Origin: Paenibacillus sp. 1_12
GTDB taxonomy: Bacteria > Bacillota > Bacilli > Paenibacillales > NBRC-103111
Assembly: GCF_900114475.1 (NCBI RefSeq)
Contig: NZ_FOTE01000002.1
Coordinates: forward strand, 1 to 64,000
Length of the DNA stretch: 64,000 nucleotides
Reading direction: 5' to 3'
Part shown: positions 57,001-64,000 of the stretch, piece after piece
How the letters are laid out: the number at the start of each line of letters is the position of its first letter
Position numbering within the stretch: position 1 is the first letter of the stretch
The notes under the pieces: model-generated
What the model was told of the DNA's origin: nothing
The model's database searches: none
What the model saw: only the letters and a program-made list of their open reading frames with translations
Position numbers and translations under genes: made by a program

Positions 57001-57783
57001 TTAGTTTTTAACATACTTTTGCATTTGTGAAATCGCCGATTTCTCCAAACGTGACACCTGAGCTTGCGAAATGCCGATCTCGTCTGCAACTTCCATCTGC
57101 GTTTTGCCATCAAAAAACCGCATGGATAGAATCATTTTCTCCCTGGTATTCAGCTTGTGCATCGCTTCACGAAGTGCTATTCCCTCAATCCAAGATACAT
57201 CCTTATTACGATCATCACTAATTTGATCCATCACATAAATCGGATCTCCACCATCATGATAAATCGGCTCAAATAAGGAAACCGGATCCTGGATCGCATC
57301 CAAAGCAAAAACGACATCTTCTTTAGGAACATTCAACGCTTCAGATATTTCATAAATGGTCGGCTCGCGCGAATTTTGATTCGTTAAGCTGTCCCGTACC
57401 TGCAGAGCTTTATAAGCGATATCCCGCAAAGATCTGGATACCCGGATTGGATTGTTGTCACGTAAATAACGGCGGATCTCACCAATGATCATCGGTACCG
57501 CATAAGTAGAAAATTTAACATTTTGGCCTAAGTCAAAATTATCTATCGCCTTCATAAGTCCGATACATCCCACCTGAAACAGATCATCAACAAATTCACC
57601 GCGATTATTAAAACGTTGAATTACACTCAGTACCAGTCTCAGATTGCCATTCACCAGCTTTTCTCTGGCCGACCGCTCATGAAGGGTCTGTAATTTAATG
57701 AATAATTCGCGCATTTCCGCATTAGTTAGAACAGGAAGCTTTGCAGTATCTACACCACAAATCTCGACTTTGTTTCGGGTCAC
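57001..57783 (-). CDS. sigG: RNA polymerase sigma-G (late forespore)
   Basis: This 260-residue sigma-70 family factor is active in the engulfed forespore. The N-terminus TRNKVEICGVDTAKLPVL, region 2 (NLRLVLSVIQRFNNRGEFVDDLFQVGCIGLMKAIDNFD) and region 4 (QMEVADEIGISQAQVSRLEKSAI) match sigma-G. The GTG at 57783 follows GGGAGGTAA. The frame extends 115 codons upstream through the intergenic hairpin and is unlikely to be used. Confidence 0.96.
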   Translation of the reverse strand: MTRNKVEICGVDTAKLPVLTNAEMRELFIKLQTLHERSAREKLVNGNLRLVLSVIQRFNNRGEFVDDLFQVGCIGLMKAIDNFDLGQNVKFSTYAVPMIIGEIRRYLRDNNPIRVSRSLRDIAYKALQVRDSLTNQNSREPTIYEISEALNVPKEDVVFALDAIQDPVSLFEPIYHDGGDPIYVMDQISDDRNKDVSWIEGIALREAMHKLNTREKMILSMRFFDGKTQMEVADEIGISQAQVSRLEKSAISQMQKYVKN

Positions 57784-57816
57784 CGTGATTACCTCCCAAG
57801 GAGAAACATTACTGTT

Positions 57817-57845
57817 AATTATCCCCTCGAGGTGTATTTTTATTC
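57817..57845 (-). promoter_or_regulatory. Candidate sigma-F/sigma-G promoter of sigG
   Basis: On the minus strand GAATA (57841-57845) and GGGGATAATT (57817-57826) resemble forespore promoter elements, 33 bases before the GTG. Spacing fits sigma-G (17 to GATAATT) a little better than sigma-F. Confidence 0.4.
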
Positions 57846-57963
57846 GTGCGTTAATTTCGGCAAAAACATCAAGATAGCGCTGCCAATTTAGGCTAATTAA
57901 CAAAGGTTCCGCTTTCATACGTATAGAAAAAATACTAAAAAATACTTTTACACCCACAAAAAA

Positions 57964-57984
57964 GCCCCGGATTCGGCCCGGAGC
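57964..57984 (-). terminator. Terminator between sigE and sigG
   Basis: On the minus strand a short GC-rich hairpin (GCTCCGG/CCGGGGC) is followed by six T residues, 22 bases past the sigE stop. It would keep early spoIIG transcription from expressing sigG. Confidence 0.78.
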
Positions 57985-58006
57985 GATTGAAATCAGTTTT
58001 GAACAT

Positions 58007-58732
58007 CTACACCATCTTGTTAAATTCTTTGCGCAGACGCTTAATAATCCGCTTCTCGAGACGGGATATGTATGATTGGGAAATTCCCAGCATATCCGCC
58101 ACATCCTTTTGCGTCTTCTCTTCCCCATTCTGAAGGCCGAAGCGCAGTTCCATAATCGTTCTTTCGCGTTCAGAGAGCTTATCCAGTGCTTTGTGCAGCA
58201 GCTTGCGGTCTACCTGCTCTTCAATATTCCGATAGATCGTATCATTTTCTGTACCCAGGACGTCAGACAAAAGCAGCTCATTGCCATCCCAATCAATATT
58301 TAAAGGCTCATCAAATGAAACTTCACTGCGGATTTTGTTATTGCGGCGCAGGTACATCAATATTTCGTTCTCGATGCAGCGTGAGGCATACGTCGCCAAC
58401 TTGATTTTTTTTTCGGGGTCAAAGGTATTCACCGCTTTAATGAGCCCAATAGCTCCAATCGAGACCAGATCCTCAATATTAATTCCGGTATTCTCAAATT
58501 TGCGGGCAATGTACACAACCAGCCTCAGATTGCGTTCAATCAGCATGGCACGGATCGCCGAATCACCTGTTGTCAGCTTTCCGAGCAAATATTCTTCCTC
58601 TTCACGGGTAAGCGGCGGCGGCAATGCCTCGCTTCCTCCTATGTAGTAAATTTCCTCGCTCTTGAGCTTTAACAGCAGCATCAGACGGTAATAGCTGATC
58701 TGCATACGCAGCTTCCATTTTGACAGCTTCAT
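58007..58732 (-). CDS. sigE: RNA polymerase sigma-E precursor (early mother cell)
   Basis: This 241-residue pro-sigma factor has an N-terminal prosequence of about 27 residues ([20 protein letters not shown]) that SpoIIGA removes near SEEIYYIGG. Region 2 ([38 protein letters not shown]) and region 4 ([22 protein letters not shown]) match sigma-E. AAGGAGG precedes the ATG. It is co-transcribed with spoIIGA, 27 bases upstream. Confidence 0.97.
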   Translation of the reverse strand: MKLSKWKLRMQISYYRLMLLLKLKSEEIYYIGGSEALPPPLTREEEEYLLGKLTTGDSAIRAMLIERNLRLVVYIARKFENTGINIEDLVSIGAIGLIKAVNTFDPEKKIKLATYASRCIENEILMYLRRNNKIRSEVSFDEPLNIDWDGNELLLSDVLGTENDTIYRNIEEQVDRKLLHKALDKLSERERTIMELRFGLQNGEEKTQKDVADMLGISQSYISRLEKRIIKRLRKEFNKMV

Positions 58733-58759
58733 CCTTATCCTCCTTACGCTTGTTGTAGG

Positions 58760-59689
58760 TTATTTCTGCATCAGCATGGGGTGTATAATAGCTTGGTAGG
58801 AATTGTCTGCGCTAAGCTTGCCTCCATCCAGTCCAATAAGCACTTTGTGCGATTCGTTTTGCTTGTCCTGATAACTGATTATGACTCGATCCGGTTTAAT
58901 AGCCAGCATAAACTGCGTGGATTTATTGATCCCTCGATAGGGTACTAGCCGCAATCGGTCCTGCCATATGAAAGGTTCTGCTTCATTGTCTGTACCGATA
59001 GATGCTATCATTTGATCCACCTCAGCTTCACGAATCTTCCTCATCCAAGCCTCAGAAATATAGTCCTGACATTGCGCAGCTTCGAGTACCATTACCGGCG
59101 TGCGAGTCAATGGATCATATAATTGGTTGCCCGTATCAATCAAACCTGTGCAGTGCAAATGCACCGCCCCGATCTCAATGTGAACCTGAGCAAAAAAGGA
59201 AGTCAACTCCTCTCGCTGCCTTGCACTTTGGAATACCCTTTTGTAAAACACAATCACGGCTACCAAAGCAATTGAAATGAACGTGATGCTAAATTGAAGC
59301 TCGTGCGTAACGCCTCCAGACTGGCTTATCACCACACCGTTCAGCACCTCATTGGATGTTGCCCACAAATAGTGGATCCCTAATATGCCTCCGGCAGCTA
59401 CAAAGTTAATCAAATAAAAGACACCCAAATTACGCAAATAATGCTGCAGGCTGGCGTAGCCGAAGCTAATGACAATCATGATTAATGCAAAACACAGCTT
59501 AACAACAAAAGTAAACATAAAAGATAATGCCGGAACAAACATAAACACTACGTACATTGCCCCGATGCCTGCTCCGATCACAAGTCTCCACCAGACAATT
59601 GGAATTTTGCGTGTCCGCGCTGTCGTGTACAGCAGCAAACCATCAATCACTAGATTCATCAGGAAAATAAGATCCACATAAACGATCAT
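58760..59689 (-). CDS. spoIIGA: Sigma-E processing peptidase SpoIIGA
   Basis: This 309-residue membrane-bound aspartic protease cleaves pro-sigma-E at the septum. Five hydrophobic spans fill residues 1-150. The protease domain shows CTGLIDTGNQLYDPLTRTPVMV with the catalytic Asp185. AAAGGA precedes the ATG. It heads the spoIIG operon and diverges from the ketoacyl-synthase cassette. Confidence 0.95.
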   Translation of the reverse strand: MIVYVDLIFLMNLVIDGLLLYTTARTRKIPIVWWRLVIGAGIGAMYVVFMFVPALSFMFTFVVKLCFALIMIVISFGYASLQHYLRNLGVFYLINFVAAGGILGIHYLWATSNEVLNGVVISQSGGVTHELQFSITFISIALVAVIVFYKRVFQSARQREELTSFFAQVHIEIGAVHLHCTGLIDTGNQLYDPLTRTPVMVLEAAQCQDYISEAWMRKIREAEVDQMIASIGTDNEAEPFIWQDRLRLVPYRGINKSTQFMLAIKPDRVIISYQDKQNESHKVLIGLDGGKLSADNSYQAIIHPMLMQK

Positions 59690-59735
59690 CTGTATTTTCC
59701 TTTCCTCTCCTCGTAAGCGGCTACAGAGACAAGTA

Positions 59736-59808
59736 TATATAACTTTATTTCCAAAGTCTGTCTAACGGTGAAGCCATATCGTGGCTTTTTTTGTTTAACG
59801 CTGTCGTT
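59736..59808 (-). promoter_or_regulatory. Candidate spoIIG promoter with an upstream Spo0A-box-like site
   Basis: On the minus strand TAGACA (59759-59764) and TATATA (59736-59741) are 17 bases apart, 47 bases before spoIIGA. TGTCGTT (59802-59808) and a perfect TGTCGAA (59864-59870) resemble the Spo0A box. Spacing differs from the classic spoIIG promoter, so this is tentative. Confidence 0.35.
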
Positions 59809-59957
59809 ATTCCAACGTCGTATAATCGTGACAACCTTTTTTCAAAAGGATTAGCAATTGGGATGTCGAATTGGGTACTAGATGAATATAGTACTTTTCA
59901 TTCTCCGGCATTTCTTTACAATATAGGGTAATTGGAGCTTCAGAAGGGAGAATCTTC

Positions 59958-60956
59958 ATGAAACCACGCAAAGTGAAGATCGTTGGAACCGGAACCTATT
60001 TGCCTAAACAGCTAATTACAAGCGATGACTTGGATCTTAAACTTCAGGTACCTCCCGGTTGGGTTCTACAAAAAACAGATGTACGGACACGACATTTCAT
60101 TCAGGATGAGACCGCTGCCGAAATGGGAGCCAGCGCTGCTTATGCAGCCTTGGCTGATGCAGGACTTACCATTGCAGACATCGATTGCATCGTTTGTACA
60201 AGTGGTACCATGCAGCAGCCGATACCATGTACAGCGGTACTCATCCAAAAGGCCATGCTTCAGGAGCAATCAGGGATTCCCTGCTTTGATATCAACTCTA
60301 CCTGCTTGAGCTTTGTTACAGGCTTGGACACGATGTCCTATCTGATTGATGCAGGGAGATACCGACGAGTCTTGTTAATAGCCACAGAGATTGCCTCGGA
60401 GGGAATCAATTGGACCGATAAAGAAAGTGCTTCTTTGTTTGGGGATGGTGCCGCTGCTGTCGTGATTGAACAGTCAACTGATTCAGATCACTCTGCTATC
60501 CTTCACGCAGCAATGGAAACCTATAGCTCAGGGGCTCATCTGTCCGAGATTCGATCCGGTGGCAGCCTACAGCATGCCAAGCAGTACACAGCAGCCAATG
60601 CCGCAAACTATTTATTCCAGATGAACGGTCAAGCCATATTTCGAATGGCTTCTAAATTGCTGCCGCGTTTTGTCGAGCAGCTGCTCATAAAAGCTCAATT
60701 GCGTATGGCTGATATTAGCTTGGTAATTCCCCATCAGGGGAGCGCCTTGGCCATGCGACTGCTGCGCAAACGCCTGGATATATCCGAGGAGAAGCTGCTC
60801 TACACCTCACCAACGTTCGGGAATACTATCGCTGCCTCCATTCCAATCGGTTTGCATGAAGCCATTCGCTTAGGCAGAGTATCTCGGGGTGACCGCATCC
60901 TGCTTCTCGGCACGTCTGCCGGACTTTCATTAGGAGGCATTGTGCTTGAGTACTAA
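59958..60956 (+). CDS. Ketoacyl synthase III (FabH/OleA-type)
   Basis: This 332-residue thiolase-fold enzyme would condense an acyl thioester with a second acyl or malonyl unit. The triad is present: Cys116 in FDINSTCLSFVTG, His259 in PHQGSA and Asn289 in FGNTIAASIP. FabH normally reads ACAGF and PHQAN, so this is a divergent branch closer in feel to OleA or secondary-metabolite KAS III. AAGGGAG precedes the ATG. It is the first gene of a tight four-gene cassette. The product cannot be read from sequence. Confidence 0.88.
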   Translation: MKPRKVKIVGTGTYLPKQLITSDDLDLKLQVPPGWVLQKTDVRTRHFIQDETAAEMGASAAYAALADAGLTIADIDCIVCTSGTMQQPIPCTAVLIQKAMLQEQSGIPCFDINSTCLSFVTGLDTMSYLIDAGRYRRVLLIATEIASEGINWTDKESASLFGDGAAAVVIEQSTDSDHSAILHAAMETYSSGAHLSEIRSGGSLQHAKQYTAANAANYLFQMNGQAIFRMASKLLPRFVEQLLIKAQLRMADISLVIPHQGSALAMRLLRKRLDISEEKLLYTSPTFGNTIAASIPIGLHEAIRLGRVSRGDRILLLGTSAGLSLGGIVLEY

Positions 60957-60963
60957 TTCAAGG

Positions 60964-62169
60964 ATGAACATCCTGCTTACCGGCGGAAGAGCACCCGCTG
61001 CATTGGAATTAGCAAGGCTTCTCGCAGATGCCGGGCATCGTGTCGATCTCGCAGAGAGCGTTTCTCATCATCTTTGCAGAAAATCTAAAGCCATTAGCCA
61101 AAGTTATTTAGTGCCTAAACCGAATCAGGAGCCTGATGCGTATATTTCGGCACTGTCACAAATTATTCAGCAGCGAAATATTCAGGTACTCCTTCCTACC
61201 TGTGAAGAAATATTTTGGATCGCTCGCGGACTGCCAAAGCTTGAGAGCCTTTGCAGGGTCATTTCAGCACCATTGGAGCAGTTAAAGCGACTGCACAGCA
61301 AGTGGGAATTTATCCAACGTGCAGAGGCGTTCGGTTTCGCAGTACCTCCAACACGAATATTTCATAATCAAATGGAATGGGCGGATTTATGCAATAAAGA
61401 CCCATCATGGCTTGAAACGGGTTTTGTATTGAAGCCGGTTTTCTCTCGTTTTGGTGCGAATGTCCAGCTGTTCGGTCCAGAGTGCTCTGTTGCAGACAGA
61501 CTCAGACGTCTACAATCCGACCATGCAATAACAGCAACACCGGATCAGCCCTGGATCATTCAGCAATATATTAAAGGGAGGCCGTTATGCACGTATAGTG
61601 TAGCAACGGAGGGAGTTGTCGTTGCCCATTCCGCTTATGAAGCGGAATATACAGCGAACCTTGGCGCATGCATATACTATCGGCAGCTTCAGCATAAGAA
61701 AGCTTTAAACTGGGTGCAATCCTTTGTAAAAAAAGAACGTTTCAGCGGACAGATTGCTTTTGACTTTATGGAAGCCTATGATAACGGAACCCTTTACCCG
61801 ATTGAATGCAATCCCCGTGCAACGAGTGGTGTTCATTTATTTAGTCCGAAGGACAGACTGGCGCATGCTCTATTACATCCTGAAAGCTTGTCTCAGTCAG
61901 CATGCATTGAACCACAGCTGAATAGTTCTGCTATGCTGTCCGTCGCTATGGTTGCTTATGGGCTCAATAAAGAACGAACCTGGTCTGGACTCCGCCATTG
62001 GTGGAAACAATTTACAACGACCCGAGATGTTATTTGGCAAGTCCGAGACCCTCTGCCCTTCTTGGAGCAAATTCCGCAGATGCTGGATGCATGGCGACTG
62101 AGCCGCAAGCAGGATTTATCTTTATCAGCAGCAATGACCTACGATATTGAATGGAATGGTGAACAATGA
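60964..62169 (+). CDS. ATP-grasp-domain ligase
   Basis: This 401-residue enzyme likely activates a carboxylate with ATP for ligation. The N-terminal preATP-grasp fold begins MNILLTGGRAPAALELARLL. The ATP-grasp core spans about 110-300, with FVLKPVFSRFGANVQLF, WIIQQYIKGRPLCTYSV and the metal-binding FDFMEAYDNGTLYPIECNPRATSGVH. The start ATG is eight bases after the KAS III stop; an upstream frame extension overlaps it. Its stop overlaps the next start. The amine or thiol partner is unknown. Confidence 0.85.
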   Translation: MNILLTGGRAPAALELARLLADAGHRVDLAESVSHHLCRKSKAISQSYLVPKPNQEPDAYISALSQIIQQRNIQVLLPTCEEIFWIARGLPKLESLCRVISAPLEQLKRLHSKWEFIQRAEAFGFAVPPTRIFHNQMEWADLCNKDPSWLETGFVLKPVFSRFGANVQLFGPECSVADRLRRLQSDHAITATPDQPWIIQQYIKGRPLCTYSVATEGVVVAHSAYEAEYTANLGACIYYRQLQHKKALNWVQSFVKKERFSGQIAFDFMEAYDNGTLYPIECNPRATSGVHLFSPKDRLAHALLHPESLSQSACIEPQLNSSAMLSVAMVAYGLNKERTWSGLRHWWKQFTTTRDVIWQVRDPLPFLEQIPQMLDAWRLSRKQDLSLSAAMTYDIEWNGEQ

Positions 62170-63155
62170 AAGCACTCGTAACAGGAGGAACCGGATTTCT
62201 TGGAAGGCGTTTGGCAGAACGTCTGCTAGCCGAGGGTTCAGAAGTGACGATTATTGGTCGCAATATGACAATTGGCTCTGAGCTTGCAAGCAATGGAGCA
62301 CGTTTTATAGAGGCGGACCTTCGCAGGAAGCAAGGCATTGTTAACGCATGTGCAGGACAGGATACGGTGTTCCATTGTGGAGCTTTGTCTTCCCCATGGG
62401 GAGCTTATCGCGACTTCTATGAGACAAACGTTGTAGGAACCAGACATCTCATAGAGGGATGCAGGATTCATAAAGTTCAGAAGCTTATTCATGTGTCTAC
62501 ACCTAGCGTATATTTCGACTTTACAGATCGTTTGAACATTACGGAATCAGCCCCGCTTCCGAACCGTTTTGCCAATGCTTACGCGACTACCAAACGACTT
62601 GCCGAAATGGAAGTTTTGCAGGCTATGGATCAAGGACTTCAAGCCTTAATCCTCCGACCTAGAGCCATTTTTGGCCCGGGTGACAACTCCATCCTGCCGC
62701 GTATCATTAGAGCCAATGAGTCGCGGGGAGTTCCGATGATTGACGGTGGTCAAGCATGGATGGATCTGACCTATATTGATAATGCTGTTGATGCATTGAT
62801 TCTGTGCCATCAAGCGCCTGACTCAGCATGGGGACGGATATTCAATATCTCTAACGGTGAGCCGGTTCAGTTGTCAAACATTGTGCCGCTCTTATTCAAG
62901 ATGCTTGATGTTCCGCTGCGGACAAAGGCTGTTACCTATAGGGCTGCATACGGATTGGCAGCTATGCTGGAGCTAGCTGCACATTTGCGTCCCGGGAATC
63001 ATGAGCCGCTGCTTACCCGCTATACTGTCGGAATTCTGGGACGAAGTCAGACGCTTGATATTAGCGCTGCCCGTCAGCTTCTGGGCTACACTCCACAAGT
63101 TAGTGTTGAAGAAGGTTTATTTGCATTTGCTAAGGTCTGGAGGACACCCCATTGA
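62166..63155 (+). CDS. NAD-dependent epimerase/dehydratase, 3-beta-HSD/OleD-like
   Basis: This 329-residue extended short-chain dehydrogenase has the Rossmann motif TGGTGFLGRRLA (residues 6-17). The catalytic Ser-Tyr-Lys is in STPSVYF and NAYATTKR (Tyr139, Lys143). ILRPRAIFGPGD and the two-domain form fit the 3-beta-hydroxysteroid dehydrogenase family, which includes OleD, the reductase of beta-keto acids made by OleA. Its ATG overlaps the ATP-grasp stop and its stop overlaps the next TTG. Confidence 0.88.
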   Translation: MKALVTGGTGFLGRRLAERLLAEGSEVTIIGRNMTIGSELASNGARFIEADLRRKQGIVNACAGQDTVFHCGALSSPWGAYRDFYETNVVGTRHLIEGCRIHKVQKLIHVSTPSVYFDFTDRLNITESAPLPNRFANAYATTKRLAEMEVLQAMDQGLQALILRPRAIFGPGDNSILPRIIRANESRGVPMIDGGQAWMDLTYIDNAVDALILCHQAPDSAWGRIFNISNGEPVQLSNIVPLLFKMLDVPLRTKAVTYRAAYGLAAMLELAAHLRPGNHEPLLTRYTVGILGRSQTLDISAARQLLGYTPQVSVEEGLFAFAKVWRTPH

Positions 63156-64000
63156 GGCCATTTCAGCTCTCACCTATCCAACATTTGCACTTATTAAATG
63201 CGGGTTACTGCACACATCGGGAATGGGTTACCATTCGTGGAGGAACTTTTCGTTCAGTCCGCTTCCCCGCTGGCTTTGCTTGTATTGAGCATCCTACAAA
63301 AGGTCTCGTTCTATTTGATACGGGCTACTCAGAACGTTTTCTGGTGGAAACATCCTCTTATCCTGCGAGCCTGTACCGCTACCTGACTCCTGTTTATTTC
63401 AGTGAATCGGAGAGTGCTCTTGCCCAGCTTCAACGACTCGGATACGATGCACGGGATGTTGCTATTATTATCATTTCACATTTTCACGGTGATCATATTT
63501 CAGGCTTGCGGGATTTCCCACGTGCCCAATTCATTTATGCAGCGGAAGCTTATGATAAGGTTCGCGATTTGGAAGGCTTGGCTGCTGTTAGAGCAGGCTA
63601 TTTGCCAAAACTGCTTCCTGATGATTTTCAAGAGCGATCGATTGCTGTTACTTTTAATTTATCTTCTGCTGTACAAACAGGTCACCCGCTGACCATTAGC
63701 GCTTTATCCCAGAGGAGTACACCAAATCGTTCTTATTGGCCCATGCTCGCAGCTCTCCCAATGGAAAGTCCATTTACATCTGGGATTGATCTATTCGGAG
63801 ATGGCAGTCTGATAGCTGTCGATCTTCCTGGTCATGCCGATGGCCAGATCGGTCTATTTTTGTCTACAAATCAACAGGATTATTTCCTGTGCGCCGATGC
63901 AGCGTGGTCTAGTAAAGCCATCCGCCACAATTTGCCGCCACATCTATTAGCAGGAGTCATAATGTCCAATCGTCGACACTACCAAGACACTTTCCATAAG
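63152..64000 (+). CDS. Metallo-beta-lactamase-fold hydrolase (partial, runs off the window)
   Basis: A TTG overlapping the previous stop and nine bases after GGAGG opens a frame that stays open for 283 codons to the window end. The zinc motif SHFHGDHISGL (HxHxDH), LPGHADGQIGLF and a later CADAAW Asp are typical of the MBL fold; the N-terminus resembles AHL-lactonase-type members (LVLFDTGYSE). It would hydrolyse an ester, lactone or thioester of the cassette's product. No ATG lies at the start, so gene callers may miss or shorten it. Confidence 0.85.
   Translation, partial: MRPFQLSPIQHLHLLNAGYCTHREWVTIRGGTFRSVRFPAGFACIEHPTKGLVLFDTGYSERFLVETSSYPASLYRYLTPVYFSESESALAQLQRLGYDARDVAIIIISHFHGDHISGLRDFPRAQFIYAAEAYDKVRDLEGLAAVRAGYLPKLLPDDFQERSIAVTFNLSSAVQTGHPLTISALSQRSTPNRSYWPMLAALPMESPFTSGIDLFGDGSLIAVDLPGHADGQIGLFLSTNQQDYFLCADAAWSSKAIRHNLPPHLLAGVIMSNRRHYQDTFHK

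Noticed and set aside
57784-58128. Long N-terminal extension of sigG
   Set aside because: The extension runs through the sigE terminator and overlaps sigE; the GTG at 57783 has a strong ribosome site and matches known sigma-G starts.

Overview
The window reads as chromosomal DNA of a low-to-mid GC, endospore-forming Firmicute, most likely Paenibacillus or a close relative. The reasons are the spoIIGA-sigE-sigG sporulation block, the acetylase-type DAP genes (dapH, an N-acetyl-DAP deacetylase, patA), T-box leaders in front of three operons, a PyrR attenuator, an SLH-domain surface protein, and strong AGGAGG ribosome sites mixed with TTG and GTG starts. No rRNA, tRNA, transposase or CRISPR array was seen.

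Left part (1-13.6 kb) is accessory. It holds two copies of a short dispersed repeat, an XRE/cupin regulator with an AlaX-type editing protein, a beta-propeller/Ig-like/SLH surface protein, and three adjacent decayed genes of an ABC exporter (4.4-5.8 kb). A seven-gene minus-strand operon (13.0 to 5.9 kb) follows. It combines a Pot-type ABC importer with a nucleoside hydrolase, adenine deaminase and nucleoside deoxyribosyltransferase, so it probably imports and salvages (purine) nucleosides.

The middle (13.6-33.3 kb) holds a T-box-controlled divergent seryl-tRNA synthetase, leuCD, two tiny genes, a Ni/Co transporter, an SOS-box YolD-like gene, an orphan holin-endolysin pair, a DUF3231 protein, a LysR regulator, a nitrilase, a methyltransferase and an MtnE-like aminotransferase. 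A T-box-led proBAC cluster then runs straight into mtnWXB of methionine salvage.

The right part (33.3-59.7 kb) is core genome: the pyrRBC-carAB-pyrFE operon behind a PyrR attenuator, dapH and the deacetylase, a decad-repeat protein, lspA-rluD-patA, a YteA-like zinc-finger protein, T-box-led ileS, and the classic divIVA-ylmH-ylmG-sepF-yggS-pgeF-ylmC-sigG-sigE-spoIIGA string. A 40-bp tandem-repeat array fills the yggS-sepF gap.

At the right edge (59.9-64 kb), divergent from spoIIGA, lies a tightly overlapping cassette: a ketoacyl synthase III, an ATP-grasp enzyme, an NAD-dependent epimerase/dehydratase and a metallo-beta-lactamase-fold hydrolase (cut by the window end). This is the best candidate for an undescribed biosynthetic system. 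It recalls the OleA/OleD logic of head-to-head fatty-acyl condensation but has different partners.
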